This document shows, in pieces, positions 1 to 12,119 of a stretch of DNA of 64,000 nucleotides (positions are counted from its first letter, which is position 1; every line of letters begins with the position of its first letter). Origin of the DNA: Atopsyche davidsoni (taxonomy: Eukaryota > Arthropoda > Insecta > Trichoptera > Hydrobiosidae). The notes beneath the pieces were generated by a model. It was not told the origin of the DNA, ran no database searches, and saw only the letters and a program-made list of their open reading frames with translations. The DNA lies in contig JAILWY010000025.1 of assembly GCA_022113835.1 (NCBI GenBank), positions 5,146,001-5,210,000 on the forward strand, written 5' to 3'. The position numbers were made by a program, and so were the translations under genes.

Positions 1-769
1 TTTTAACTGGGCCCTTGCGTCTGTAGAAATAAAGGTTAAAATCCTTTCGTTGTCTTGTGAAAACTTATCGAGGTCAACAACCCTTTACATAATTATCTTT
101 TCAACAATGTCAAAGTGTTAAATTTATAATTAATTCTATAAAAAATATTCTGTCTCGTGTATTCTTGCATATCACTGTCACTTGTTGATCCCGTTCTTGA
201 CGCAGGTTCGGCAAATGCTAATCGAAGATTCGGTTACTACTCGAGTCGACCGATCGCGACTTTCAGAACGACTTTCCAAACTTTGTACATCTAGAACATT
301 CTAAAAGTCAGCTTTTGCAATAAATCTGATAAATTGACCGGTTTTGATACACGTGACCCACAAAAGCAACGAAACCACTTGCTGCCTTATTTCTTTTGCT
401 CAGTATGAATGTGCTCGCTTTAAACATCATTTGTCTTACTTCACGGAGTAATCTCTAATATTTTACGAGTGGAAAATTATATATTTATCATAAAACAATC
501 AGTACGCTATTTCCTAATATCCATTGATTTATTTGTTACCCTTCCTCGAGTAAAATTTTTACACAATCATATACTATATATAGTAGTCTGCTTTTTCAGT
601 TTCACTTCCCTGCTGCAAATTGCTCGTCGTTTCTAACATTGGAGCTGTCATGGCTCCATCTCAAGGACGTTCCATACTCGTCTGTGCATTTCTCCTCCGT
701 TCAGCCTCCAGGGCTGGACCCGCAACATGGAACCTTATTGATTTTATATACTAGCTGACCTAGAGCCAT

Positions 770-945
770 TTTCTTATGTCTTTTGACACAGTCGGTTGAT
801 ACTTCCGATCTCCAATGCCTCTTTTCCCCTCGACTTTTCCATGGACAATCGGCTGGAGGATGCTATATTTACTGTTACTAAAAAGATCTTTCGCTCCTTC
901 CGAGTCTTGCACAGAATGCGTAAAGAAAGAGAGCTCCTAGCGATG
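770..945 (-). repeat. LINE (non-LTR retrotransposon) 3' fragment, copy 1
   Basis: The + strand here matches 38370-38530 over a long run: the blocks around TGGAGGATGCTATATTTA and the following GTTAC..AAAA are shared. Read on the minus strand it encodes degenerate remains of the same reverse-transcriptase C-terminal region, including the RMRKE motif area. It is too short to code for anything functional. Confidence 0.55.
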
Positions 946-988
946 ATTAGATATGCAATGTATGTCTATTTTTGGATTGAACATCAAT

Positions 989-1191
989 TAGGCACATTAG
1001 TTCACACATAAAAGATGATTTAAATAAACTCTCAGAAAAATATCGTGTACTAACCTAAACTAACTAAATATTGGTTGGCCTGGGCACATTGGTCCATATG
1101 TAGAGTATGATTGTTAAAAATTCTCGATTAATGGGGGTGTGGTTGTGGTTTCTTTACTAAATCATCTTCTATGTGTGAACTAATGTGCCTG
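989..1191. repeat. Small inverted-repeat element (MITE-like), copy 1
   Basis: The ends carry a 33-bp inverted repeat with one mismatch: GGCACATTAGTTCACACAT at the left is matched by its complement at the right (about 1158-1191). The interior from 1066 (ACTAAATATTGGTTGGCCTG) recurs almost exactly at 25403. There is no coding capacity, and I could not identify a clean target-site duplication. Confidence 0.6.
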
Positions 1192-1334
1192 ATAACATAA
1201 GTAAAACATATGCAATGTTTTAATGACGTCACAGTCTCAAATTCTTTGCTGTGATGAGACGGTAACGTTAATGAAGCGCGATTTATGTGTAGCACATTTT
1301 TTCGAGCGTCCAACAGAATGGGTATTGGAATGAT

Positions 1335-1540
1335 TGTGAAGTGCTTGAGCGGCAGTCTGGCGGTGTCAGCCTCGGGCTCGAGCGCGAGCGTGATCCTCGC
1401 CCAGGGCGTCGCCAATGACCCACTTCGGGTCACTCCGGCTGAGCATTCACCGGACATACCTCAGCCGCACTACGTGTTGAGGCCACGCTGTATGCGCGCC
1501 ATCGAGGCAATAAGCCGCCGCTCATTCAAAATCAAAACGA
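1335..1540. other. GC-rich block of unknown nature
   Basis: About 200 bp of GC-rich, CpG-containing sequence inside AT-rich DNA. It is open in two antiparallel frames (1285-1554 on + and 1128-1457 on -). I recognise no domain in either translation. A full TGACGTCA site lies just upstream at 1224-1231. It could be a promoter-proximal or untranslated exon, or an old transposon piece. Confidence 0.3.
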
Positions 1541-1615
1541 TTGATCCTTTGTGATATGCCCCCTCAGACTTTTGCTCGCGACATGTTTTGACCTATCAGA
1601 CGTATATTGATTTTT

Positions 1616-1710
1616 TGAGTAAAATACTTGTGTGATTTTCCACGCGTTCGTTTTTATTTGTGACCGGTTTCGCCAACATTTCACGTTGTCAAACAGAGTG
1701 AGATTTTATA
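1616..1710 (-). repeat. Foldback/hammerhead-like repeat, partial copy A
   Basis: This copy shares with 32051-32236 and 42810-42990 the series AAAATACTTG, GTGATTTTCCAC, TTTTTATT, GACCGGTTTCGCCAAC and TTTCACGTTG. Only one arm of the palindrome seen in the other copies is present. On the minus strand the motif GCGAAACCGGTCAC follows a short hairpin (CAAC..GTTG). The right-hand tail of the same family occurs 540 bp away at 2247-2342, so the two may be the ends of one longer element. Confidence 0.55.
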
Positions 1711-2246
1711 TAATAACACACTTTAGGCGGGTAACCAAATTGACTAAACTGATGTGCGTAAAAATTGCGCTTGCGAAATCAAGTCTATATATTAACCCTT
1801 CGCAATCTTTGATTTTTTTTCCGTTTAGCGACTCCGAGTTAATTAGTCTATCAATAATTTATTATGCATATAATTTAAATTTTAAAATTTATTTTAAAAC
1901 AGGGGTGGCCATCCCAAATGATCTCGTGGGGCAGTACTAAAGTACCCGCCCCGCTTTTAGACGGCAGTCAGCGAAGCGGGTACTAGTACCCGCCCCGCCT
2001 TTAGTGTGATAATGAGCAATTAGGTAAACAATTGTTAGAGGGAGAGGTTGTTGGAAAGAGAGAGAGTGATTGTCAGGTGGTAAGGGATAATGTGATTTTA
2101 ATGTACCTGACAAGTGAAGGATTCTATATAATTGCAAATTTTTGTGAACAAATGTTTTTATATTAATGGGGTAATTATCTAAAATAGTTGCAGTTATCCT
2201 GTATTTGTCTGTAAATAATAGGTTTTTGTAAATGTTTTTTTAAAGA

Positions 2247-2342
2247 TGAGATAAAATACTTGAATGTATTCAAGTATTTTACTCAAAAATATTAAAATGG
2301 AATTCCAACAAGTACTCTCTATCAAAAATATTGAATTTCTAG
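2247..2342. repeat. Foldback/hammerhead-like repeat, collapsed copy B plus tail
   Basis: Contains a near-perfect short palindrome (AAAATACTTGAAT then TATTCAAGTATTTT). It is followed by the family tail, with TTAAAATGGAATTCCA and AAGTACTCTCT and then CAAAAATATTGAAT. The same tail follows the long hairpins at 32237-32290 and 42991-43050. The interior of the hairpin is missing. Confidence 0.55.
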
Positions 2343-3125
2343 ACATATATTGGATATTCTAAGCATGTACTATATATTCGCTGCTACTCAAAACTAAGCG
2401 ATTGAACTTTCCTCGGCTTGCTCTGATCTGATTAGGTGATTATCAGGTGGTTTAAACAATGAATCAACCAACTGTTATATTGTAAAAAAAAAAAGAATAA
2501 ATGCACAGATATCTTAAATAGCATTGACTGCTTGAAAATCTGCCTGTCTTTCCTTTGTAGTTCCCGACTTCTTTTGATGTCTTGAATGTATCTGTATGCA
2601 TAAGGTATCTTAAGAATTTCTTTTCCTTGTCGTGTCGGTAATCCTGTGGGTGGATAATTACTACTCTGACAAACATTCAAACAGATAAGATAAGATGCTA
2701 ACAACTATACTTTTCGAGTAACAAAATCTTACAAAAAAAGAAGAATTTCTTACAAATGAGATTACTGTACACTGCCAGGATACACCTAAGATTAAATACT
2801 TGAAATATGTGTCTGTATCACATTAGGGGAAGGATAACAACCTTACAGTAATCAGCATTTATTTATGTATTCCAAGGATAAAATACTCCTTTCTCTAAAA
2901 ACAAAATAATCCTTTGTTTTATACTCCCTGAAAGTGTCCAAGGTCATTCGCATCGCGAGCGAAACCGCAGCGGAGAAATATACGATTAGTTGAAAAAAAA
3001 TTGCTCGTGGTAACAATGAGAGGCAGCTAGTTGTAAAAAAAAACCCATTCAGCAATAGACATATATCGGATAGTCTTATTATATATTCTTTGAATGTGCA
3101 TTTGACCTTGACCCACTGAGGTGGA

Positions 3126-3136
3126 GGTTCGAACCC
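3126..3136 (+). other. Isolated tRNA B-box-like motif
   Basis: GGTTCGAACCC fits the Pol III B box. The flanking bases do not form a T-arm stem and no A box is visible at the right distance, so this is not a tRNA gene. It could be a worn SINE or chance. Confidence 0.2.
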
Positions 3137-4470
3137 CGGACCTTGAGGTGTATACCTATAATAAGTGGACAAGTGCAATCACGTATTGACTATCGATTGT
3201 ATCGATCACTTGCCGGTCGCTATAGCACCCATAAAATAATTTTCTCACTAAGGGTGGTTCAAGTGCATCTATGCTTTTTTATCATATCATCAATGTTATA
3301 AGACTGTCCATACCGAAGAGGGGGGGATCAATCATTCAATGCCGATACAAACTGTCTTCGAGCAAACTACCTAATACCATCAGTTGGGATTCAACTGTAC
3401 GATTCGAAAGAGTCAACGGCTAACTACTCAATAATTAATAAGTAATTATGTATTATATTTAAAAAAAATTATCTTGAACATAATCCGCCAAGGATTCAGC
3501 TGCAAAACGTATTATAAAGCGGTTGTTTATTTCTCCTTTTTTATATAAATAATACAACAAAACAAATTCAAACGGAATCTACTGAACTGAAAATATAATT
3601 CTGTTATGGGCATTTAGTAATGTTGATATTTTTTACAATGAGATATACAAGATCTGGATCTGACAGGAGTGGCAGTCTAACTGCTGCTAATATACATGTT
3701 TTTGACAGCTGCTAACAGCATTGGACGCCCACCCTGTATATTCAGACTCTGCACAAGCACAGCAGAGTTTTATCAACTCATTTGTTAATTTCAATGATAA
3801 TTGTTACAACAATTAATATGTAAATTATATAAATAAGTATACCAAAACAGAATAAACGAATCTGAAATATTATTTCCGATATTTATATTTAAAAAAATAC
3901 TATTGTACAATAAATTAAAGTAAACGCCAACAAATATCAATGACGAACAGTTTTATAGATTTTATGTTTGAAATGATATATTTATGTTTAAAGCATCATT
4001 GATAATAAGTATTTATTAACAAAACATTTTTTGATGATAACGACGTTAGTAAAAATAATATTATTTTTAAAAATGTAATTAATCCGCATTTTCTATTAAT
4101 ACAGCTATTGTGTATACAGCATGTTTTGTATGAAATAAAATAATTTTGTGGGATCCCCCTCTCTTGAATAAAAAATCATTAATCTCTCGTCGTTTCACGG
4201 GAGGATTTATTTAATCGAACACTTTGTATGAATCATTGCATTAAATAGAGCATTGGGTGACTGCATTAACAAGTCTGAGTTCACAAGTCAATCATTTTTG
4301 TCTGAAACCATTTTCAATTGAACATCCTCTCTATGAAAAGGATAATGACACAGGGATTAATCAAATAATTAAGCCGATGCACAGTAAAAGTATCACTGAC
4401 TCGACCTGGCGAGATAACACCCTATGAAGAGTGCATGCTGGGAATATCCTGAGGATATCCTATATATATT

Positions 4471-4514
4471 ATCAAAATTTTATTCATCTCATATGAGATG
4501 AATAAAATGCTGAT
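4471..4514. repeat. 44-bp palindrome
   Basis: The central 32 bp (4477-4508) are a perfect palindrome centred at 4492/4493 (TTCATCTCAT then ATGAGATGAA). The outermost 4 bp on each side also pair, after two mismatches. It lies in AT-rich intergenic DNA with no gene next to it. Confidence 0.8.
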
Positions 4515-7500
4515 ATTATCAAGTTTTTTTTTATTTGAACGTTAATCTATTTTAAAGAGTGAAATATTATATTATTCCCTGTCACTAAAAGTGTTAAAAA
4601 AATTATGCAACGACGAAAAAAAATGATAGAAAGGTCTTTTCACGTGATCGAGTCTTTAAGAAGTCAGCTAGAATGACCTCTGTTGCACACGGCTCCATTG
4701 AAAACCACCGAATGCAAGTATACCTGTAATTAACTAACAAGCTGTTAAGTGTTATTCCTCGTGACGTGTGATTGAGAAATCATTCTCGTGTCAGCCATTT
4801 TGAGAGTTATTTATTGGTTGCGGATGCTGGCTGACCCGCAACCTTCTGCGTCATTGGAAGGAAACCATCTCTGACTTCGAAGATTGTCCGGTTCAACAAT
4901 TCACGAAGTAACAGTAAACCATATTTACAACCATCAACACAAACAGATAACCAATGATACGCTATTTGCTTCGTGAAAAAAGGTTGAGAACTACTGTGCG
5001 GTTTAAAATATTACTCACGGGCGTGCAGTCATGAATCACATACCTTTCATAAAAAAAAATAATAAATAGATGCACTAAAGTAAAAAAACTTGATTTGAAG
5101 GCTATCAGCATGAGAATAATACACGGTGTTTCTAAAATATCATGATTATATTGATGTTTTTAGAATAATTCTGTGAATTTTTTTTCTGCGTGTGACAATG
5201 CCGGAGACGTAAAGAATCTGATGCAAACGCTGCTGCCAAGGCTTACTTATGTATTAGGGTTTCGATATATATATGTATGTGTGTGTGTGTTCACATATAA
5301 TGATATAGGAGCGAGGACAGGTGCTGAAGTCCAGGTGTTCTCTGTAAGCGAAACGGAGAAACAAAAAAACGCGAGCATTTTTTTTCGTAAGAATGAAATA
5401 AACATGGCGCTGGCCGTCGGGAACGTTTCTTTATTTTAAGAATAAACGCATTTATAGGGCAGTTATTTTGAATTTACGATTTTGGCTGGTGCTCAACAGA
5501 TATGACTTTCGTATTGCGCGTGGAAGCTTTGCATAATTTTTAAATCGAAGTAATAAAACAATATTTTTTTAAGTGTTCTATTAATATAAATATGTTGTAC
5601 AGTCAATATACATGATATATATAATTATATTCTATGTGTGTAAAAAATGTCATAATAGTTTTTCGAAATTCATCTTTCTACTTTCGACGTCATAAAAAAA
5701 GTGCGCTTTATTTCCAGACATTTGATTGCTTATTTTTTAAAATTTATACATAATTGTATTCAAACATTTTCACAAATATATTATTATTTCTATCTTTATC
5801 ATAAAATAAACAATTCATGCGTGCGACCGTTGTTAATGGATATAAGGTTTAGTATAATAAACGACCTTTCCGCAACGTTATTTCTAGGACTATTAACTTG
5901 ATAACAAAGCCAAAACATCGCATAAATAATCATAACTGGACACGACTTAACACCCAAGAAAATAATATTATCAATGCCTTGCTTTGAGTATAAATTTGCG
6001 GCGTCGACAGATCAAATATACTAACATACAACCCACAAACAAATTGCAACAATATATCACTGCTGGTATTTTTTTGTGTTTATGGTCGAAAAATTATTAG
6101 TATTAAATATATTGTGGTCTTTGTTCTGCAGAAATATTATTTATTTGGATTTTTCAATCTCACCTTTCCTCCATGCTCGTCTCTCAAAAGTAGGCTTCTC
6201 TACAGAGTAAAGTTTGCCTTTCATTAGGAAGTGCTAGAAAATATTAATATTATTCATGTCATTAGAAACTCTACTTAGTCTTTTGAGATACTAATAAATC
6301 TACAGCAAACAGGCATATTTCCAAAGACTGTGAAGGATGGAATCGTTCCGTTTGTACAGAAACCCGAAGCATCAAGAATTCACCAGAACAAACTAGTAAC
6401 GTACTTCCATTCAGGTAGCCTGACGCGACTCACTTCACACCTGCGCTTCGCAAACCGTTGCACGGAGGCGGCGTCAATCAAACCTCATCAACCTAAATAA
6501 TTTAATTATAACCCATTTTTTACACCGAGTTTTACATCAAATCTACCGTTAAATAAAAAGCCATTTTTTGTGCGACTTTTAGCGTGGACGCAAACCATTT
6601 TCACGTTTATTTTTTTGATAATTTCAAAAACAATTCACAGATGGTGTGAACTGACGCATTTTATATATAAATATTATATATATATATTTTTAAATTTTTT
6701 TTTATTTACATACATATATTTTATTTTATTTTTAAAAAAATAAATTCACCAGTAAAATATCGATTATTGCAAATAACAAAATTTTTCGACTAACTAAATT
6801 TATTATTGTATACAACTGATTAAAATTTTTTCTAAGTGGTTTATACGTACAAAAAAAGATAATATTATAAAAAAATATGTTAAGAAGCGTTGCTAAGGTG
6901 ATTTCTGTTTCCATACAAACTATTTGCACCCGGCATTATCAACAAAGTGATATAACGCCCCGGTGCTAATTACCGAGTATGACACAGGCACGGATTACCA
7001 AGCATACAATATAAAGTTACTAATGATTTTTCAGCATCTTATTCATAGTCGTTTACTCAATGTTAAATATTTTTGAGCCTGCTTAAATCGGACTGTGACG
7101 TCACTGAACTATTTTTTTCAGGAAACACAGTTATGCTCAGGCAACAAAATGAATATAGACATTTGTAGATTCCTACTGTGTATAAACAGATGTTAATACA
7201 AAACTTAGGTATTTATAGCAAGTTTTATCATAATGCAGAGGTATTTAAAATTCGACATACGCATTCAATGATGTGAAATTAAAATGTTACACTACAGAAT
7301 TCTGAAAAACTTGCCTCAAACACAAAATCGCAATTGACTATAACCAATGCCACGAACGGTTATCTATCACTCATTTTAATGTTTTAATACATTAATATTA
7401 TCTTGTTTAAAGGAAGTATTGCTGGAAAAGCCATTTTTTTTTATATAATATATAAATTTTCACGTACAATCCGGTCTCAGGTGGTTTGTCGATAGGCAGG

Positions 7501-8650
7501 CGATTGGCCAGCATTTCAGGACGCTTCAGTGCTTTTCTACACTTGACCGGAGACGGACATCATCGACACAGTGCGCGATAATACAAATAAAAACACGCTA
7601 TTAAACATATTATTATATGCAAAAAAAAACTCGCACACTTTGAATTGTGACCTGTCGATTCGTCGAGTGATGCCTCTTATACTCGCTTATGAATTATTAA
7701 TCGCCTCCAATCACTCCAGCATCGGTGATAGTCATTCATTCTTGCAGAGGAGTTTCAATGAATTGAATATCACTCGCTACAAATCTCAGCGATCTCCCCT
7801 CAAAACTTAGTTGCGAATTATTTGTATTTGTGAAAAATATTTACGAGAAGAAATACAATGAGGTTGTACCCGTTTCCCAGCAAAGGTAAAATATTTATTA
7901 TATTTAAATAAAAAAAAAAAAATACCTTGTATAAAATTATTTACATAATATTACGTTTTCCCATACTACCAGATTGGATATACTAAAATATGATTTATGA
8001 ATTTGTATGAAAAAATTTATACATATAAGTGATTGTTGTAAAATATATATATATATATACTAATATCTGTTTACTTAAGAATCGATGCTTGATAACTTTC
8101 AACAGCTTTTCTATTGAATGTCTTACCTGTCGACATTGACATTTTCACGGATGATTAAATTTTATTTTATATTATTCTAATATTTTACGTTCAATGTCAT
8201 TTTCGTCTAGATTGAAATGTATAAAAGAAAACTTCAAGGTGCAATCTTTTCAAAAATATTTTTTTTCCTTGAAGATTTGCTCTATTCACAAAAATATAAA
8301 TAATCACTACTCAATTGTGCCTGACCTAATTATAATCTTGAAAAGTGTTCATTGACAATATTTGCTAAATTCTGGAATTTAATAACTTAAGTATACAATG
8401 TTAAATTTTTAACGTTATAAAGCTGAATAAACAATATAATTTTTAAACCTTGTAAATGCAACGATACTCTGCAAGATTAGTGAAGACACGTTGGAAGTAT
8501 AATACGTTATCGCAATTCACGCGAATTGATAAGCTTACTATAAATTTAGTGAAGTGTTTACTGTTTTTTGTATTGATTTTGATAATCGCCAGACAACCTG
8601 ACAGACGGATGAAATTCAGTGTCTCGTATGAATGATTTGATTTCGTGGTA

Positions 8651-8686
8651 CTCGTTTCGGTCCCCGCGCTGGGACCATCTTCAGAC
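8651..8686 (-). ncRNA. Hammerhead-ribozyme-like motif (degenerate)
   Basis: On the minus strand the order is CTGAAGA, then a hairpin GGTCCC/GGGACC, then GAAACGAG. This is the order of conserved blocks in a hammerhead core (CUGANGA, stem II, GAAA). One extra base sits before stem II. Such motifs are known in the terminal repeats of Penelope-like elements and in retrozymes. No stem I/III closure was verified, so this is a motif-level call. Confidence 0.35.
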
Positions 8687-9320
8687 CAGATCATATAAAA
8701 TCCCTGAAGATAGTGGCGACTTTACTTCATCACTGAACCAAAGAATTATTTTTTTTTATTGTTTTTATATCCTCTCTCCACTTTTCAAGTGATGGTATGA
8801 TTTTGAAAACACCTGTTTAAAATAGGTTATCATAACATGAGTTTTTTTAAATTTATATATTGGTATAATAAAGATGAATCACCATTTTTACAAAACAAAG
8901 ACACGGTTAATGAGTTATTTTCCATTTGAATATATAAGGTTGTTTTTCTATGTCCGCTGAAAATCCAAACTTGTCGTCGTTATCATATTTCCTGATTTTC
9001 AATCGTTCAACTTTATTTGTTATACCTAGAAGATGGCCTTGCAAGGATACCGATAAGTTATTACTATAGATAGGTTGACACAAATCAAAATAAGCAGAGT
9101 TTCACTAGAATTTTTTTTTATACAAAATACTTGTGTAAACTTTCGATAGAATTTTATTTATTTGTTATATAAACAGTCTGCAACCGATTCGCTAATTGCT
9201 GGTCCATGAAATAAGTCGATGCGCTAACCGAGCGAAGAATTTGACAGCCTGTTAACTTTCAGCAAATATGACTAGCGAGATTGATGTATACGCGAATTGA
9301 TTCTGTTTCTTGGGTGTTGA

Positions 9321-9360
9321 GCCGCGGCACGTTTTCCACGTGGTGGGATCATCTTCAGGG
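9321..9360 (-). ncRNA. Hammerhead-ribozyme-like motif (degenerate)
   Basis: On the minus strand CCTGAAGATGATCCCACC is followed by a CCAC/GTGG hairpin and GGAAAACGTG. It has the same leading block as the motif at 8651-8686, but the GAAA box is altered to GAAAA. Probably a decayed Penelope-like element end. Confidence 0.3.
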
Positions 9361-9763
9361 ATGTTGTTAGTGTGTTTTTTCTCTATGCTCGAGCGCAAAC
9401 GACCGCTGCAGTAGCAGTTAATCGCCCAAGAAACATAATCAACGGCTGCCAAAACCTACGATCAAACTTAACGATTTGCATGTACGTTGAAAAGTCTAAT
9501 GCAAATTAAAGCAACCTATACACGTTGCAACACAACTGATAACTGATTTGTAATTATCCAATAGCGTCCTCTTTTTTTGGAATCGTATAAGTATAGTGCT
9601 TGTTTATGTACACACAAGCACATGCAAATAAAGGTTTTTTTTAATCTATTTTTCCTGCCTAGCACAATAATGTAAATAAAGAAATTCACGTGCGCTTTCA
9701 CCTGTCACACAACCTGCGCGCAGGGTCAGGGGAAAACCACACACCATACCATAACCTTAGCCC

Positions 9764-10128
9764 AGTGCTTCTCAAAGTAGTTCCTAAGCACCCCAGGGGG
9801 TCCCTGGGATCATTCAGGGGGTATTTAGAAAATTAAAATCGATTTGGGGGTCCCTGAACAACGTCAGGGGGTCAAAAAATTTGTGACACATTTTTATTAA
9901 CATGGAAGTTAAAATAAATAACAATGAATATAAATATTAGCGATTTTTCCGTCCTAAGTAAAATATAAATATAGACAAGTGTATAAAATACAATTAATAA
10001 CAGGCATCGCGGTGAGTCAGGTAGGTTTATAGAGTCGATACTTGCACCAAATAGTCTATAATATGAATTTATGCAGTTTGTCTTATGAAAGGGGGTCCGT
10101 GGGCCAAGAGAGTTTGAGAGCCCCTGCG
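9764..10128. mobile_element. Non-autonomous hAT element, complete
   Basis: The flanks carry an exact 8-bp direct repeat, CTTAGCCC, at 9756-9763 and 10129-10136, the target-site duplication length of hAT transposons. The termini are inverted: AGTGCTTCTCAAAG at the left, and the complement of GGGGCTCTCAAACT at the right. It is 365 bp with no transposase, so it was mobilised in trans. It ends 50 bp upstream of the tws alternative exon at 10179. Confidence 0.85.
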
Positions 10129-10178
10129 CTTAGCCCTAAAAGTGATTGTAATTTTTTTAACGATTATGTTTTTTCCAG

Positions 10179-10322
10179 GGGAGTACTCGGTGGGGGCCAT
10201 GAGCGCCGCTCCGCCCCTGCAGCGGCCCCCGCGCCGGGGCCTGCCCCACGTCATGCGCCAGGCCAGCCTCTCGCGCCTCGGCCTCATCCTCAACTCCGCC
10301 GTCACCAACAAGAGCAAGCCCG
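10179..10322 (+). CDS. tws: tws alternative 5' coding exon (long N-terminus)
   Basis: The exon is bounded by an acceptor (TTTTTTCCAG) and a donor (GTGAGTGA). From the ATG at 10199 it encodes 41 residues plus one base, and that phase joins exactly to the exon at 21694: CCC-G|GC-AAT gives Pro-Gly-Asn. The segment starts MSAAPPLQRPPRRG and contains the basic stretch VMRQASLSRLGL. The resulting B55 isoform would be 483 residues. Because the exon begins at a splice acceptor, an upstream non-coding or coding exon must exist; the frame is open back to 10179, so the ATG is likely but not certain. Variable N-termini on a constant WD40 body are usual in B55 genes, where they affect localisation. GC content is much higher than in the flanks, which supports coding. 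Confidence 0.72.
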
Positions 10323-10789
10323 GTGAGTGACCCGACTTCCCACCCCACCTCCCACCCCGGGGATCTCCCGGATCCCCGGGAGTCCCACGAGCCGGCACTG
10401 GAAGCTTTTCGACCGCACGCTAGGACGACATCCTCAAGCAGAGGGAGATAATAAATATTCAATATATTTTCAATGCTTTATATAGAAGTCTTAATATTTT
10501 ATAGGGGTTAAAATAATCAGTTTGTATTTTTAAATTCACCATTTATATGATTGTCGAATGACTATTTTCACTCGTGCTAATGCTAGCTAGATTTGGTATC
10601 ATGGCTGTTGCATCCTAACCTAACCCACTGAACCATATTATTATAAGCCAGTTTTTCATGGATTTTTCATTCCTAAATTGCACGACGCCCCGTGCAACAA
10701 TTTTTATAGTTAACGTTTAATATTTTCACGAATGCTGTATGAATTTTCAGGAAAGTTTTCAGGAATGCTGAAACCTACTCTGGGACTGT

Positions 10790-11446
10790 ATTTATTATCG
10801 CTGCTTTCGGTTAGGGAGAAGTGTTTTTGTTCAAATGGCAGACGGCAGGGTTCGGAGAGCACTTTGCCGCGTTTTTTTTTAAATAAATTGCTTTTACAGC
10901 AGCCATCTTTGTATAGCTCCAAAACTCGGGCTCGCTTCGAGAGATGGCGTTGGCGAGGAGTTTGAATGAAGTTGTTTACGTTTGCAGTGACTCGCGTCGC
11001 GGACTTCCTCGGCATTGAACGCAGAAATTCGTCTAGATATCCCCGACCGAGCTCGCACTGTGTTTCATTTAGTAACCGGAAGCAACGTTTTGCACGAAAT
11101 CGAAGTGAAATGTTACACAAGTTGAAAATCAATTAGCAGCGTAATATAATTACTGCGGTACGGTTGAAAGTTGAACATCGCGATGCCCCGAGGGCGTCGC
11201 GCCTCGCGAGCGTCGTCTATGGTATTTGTCTAGGCGGTGTTGATTATTCTCGTGGGATATCTCTCGGGATGTGATGCAAGGCGAGTGGCCTCGCAGACGA
11301 CCTGCCCTCGACCCCGTCTCCCGGAAGTGTCCCATGTGACGTCAGAGTCGCCTGCAGCCGCGGGGTCCGTAATGCCGGGCTTCCCCCGCCCGACTTGAAG
11401 ATGACGCCGTCGGATGGCGCCGAGACGTCTGCGGCAGGAAGCGTCG
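10790..11446 (+). promoter_or_regulatory. CpG-rich putative promoter of tws alternative exon
   Basis: A CpG-dense block, densest from 11160 to 11446, lies in an otherwise AT-rich intron. It includes one full CRE, TGACGTCA, at 11337-11344, 57 bp before the candidate ATG at 11401. No TATA box is evident, as expected for a CpG-type promoter. The transcription start is not determined. Confidence 0.4.
11401..11446 (+). CDS. tws: Candidate third alternative first coding exon of tws
   Basis: ATG at 11401 opens a frame of 15 codons plus one base (MTPSDGAETSAAGSV), ending at a good donor (GTAAGC at 11447). The leftover base gives the same phase as the other two 5' exons, so splicing to 21694 restores Gly-Asn-Gly-Gly-Asp without a frame break. 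It lies at the 3' edge of a CpG-rich block with a CRE. The product would be 457 residues. I infer this exon from phase, donor and composition only; there is no homology evidence for these 15 residues. Confidence 0.45.
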
Positions 11447-12119
11447 GTAAGCCCAGCCGACACTATTCACGTTACGTAATGCCAATTAGCCGAAAAATCA
11501 ATTCGACATATTCGTAAATTAAAGATTTTTTCCACATTCCCGTGGAGTGGCTCAAGGACGGCGCTCTGTGGCAGTGAACTCGTATTTGCGCAATCCCCGT
11601 CCTGAAATAATGTCGACCTCACCGGGCAAAGGCCAAAAAATATCTCCAACAGCATTCCTAAAAAAATAGATAAATTCTCAGTACTAAGATTAATATTTTT
11701 TTTTTTATTACTGTTTCTACAAATTCAATCCACAGCGTATCGATGCATGCAGATAAACTTTTTTTCATTTCGCGCCATGAGATTGCAGCATTACAGCCTA
11801 TTATGTAACCGTTACGTAAATAGGGAAAACGCGCAACTGAGCAAAGTAATCAAAAGTGTTCAATCAGTTTGCGATGTGGAAAAACTCACAATAGCATTGT
11901 TAATGTTTTCAAAAAAAAAAAAATATTTTAAAACTCGGGCCATCAACCGGAAATAAGAATTTGAATACTGCTCTTGAAAAAAATTTTTTTTAAATTTTTA
12001 TTCGTCATGCGAAAAACATTGAAAACTGCAAATACTGAAGCAATTCTAAAACGCTTTTTCTAATGGAGTAAATTTTTTCGGGTGCAAAAATTTTTCGGTT
12101 CGTGTTTATTTTTTATTGT

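Larger units (their letters stand above)
1..9755. other. Gene-poor AT-rich region with dispersed repeats
   Basis: I find no protein-coding gene here. The open frames present are short, AT-rich and without recognisable domains. The stretch contains a LINE 3' fragment (about 770-945), a small inverted-repeat element (989-1191), two parts of a foldback/hammerhead repeat (1616-1710 and 2247-2342), a 44-bp palindrome (4471-4514) and two hammerhead-like motifs (8651-8686, 9321-9360). It may be intergenic, or it may be the first intron of tws, because the exon at 10179 begins at a splice acceptor and so needs an exon further upstream that I could not place. Confidence 0.6.

Noticed and set aside
3120..3145. 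tRNA gene suggested by a B-box sequence
   Set aside because: No T-arm pairing, no A box and no cloverleaf.
3725..3745. CACCCTGTATA-type transposon terminus
   Set aside because: Resembles ends of several insect DNA transposons, but no partner end or target duplication was found.
10042..10462. Other frames overlapping the 10179 exon on both strands
   Set aside because: GC-rich shadow frames. Only the frame that splices in phase to 21694 makes sense.
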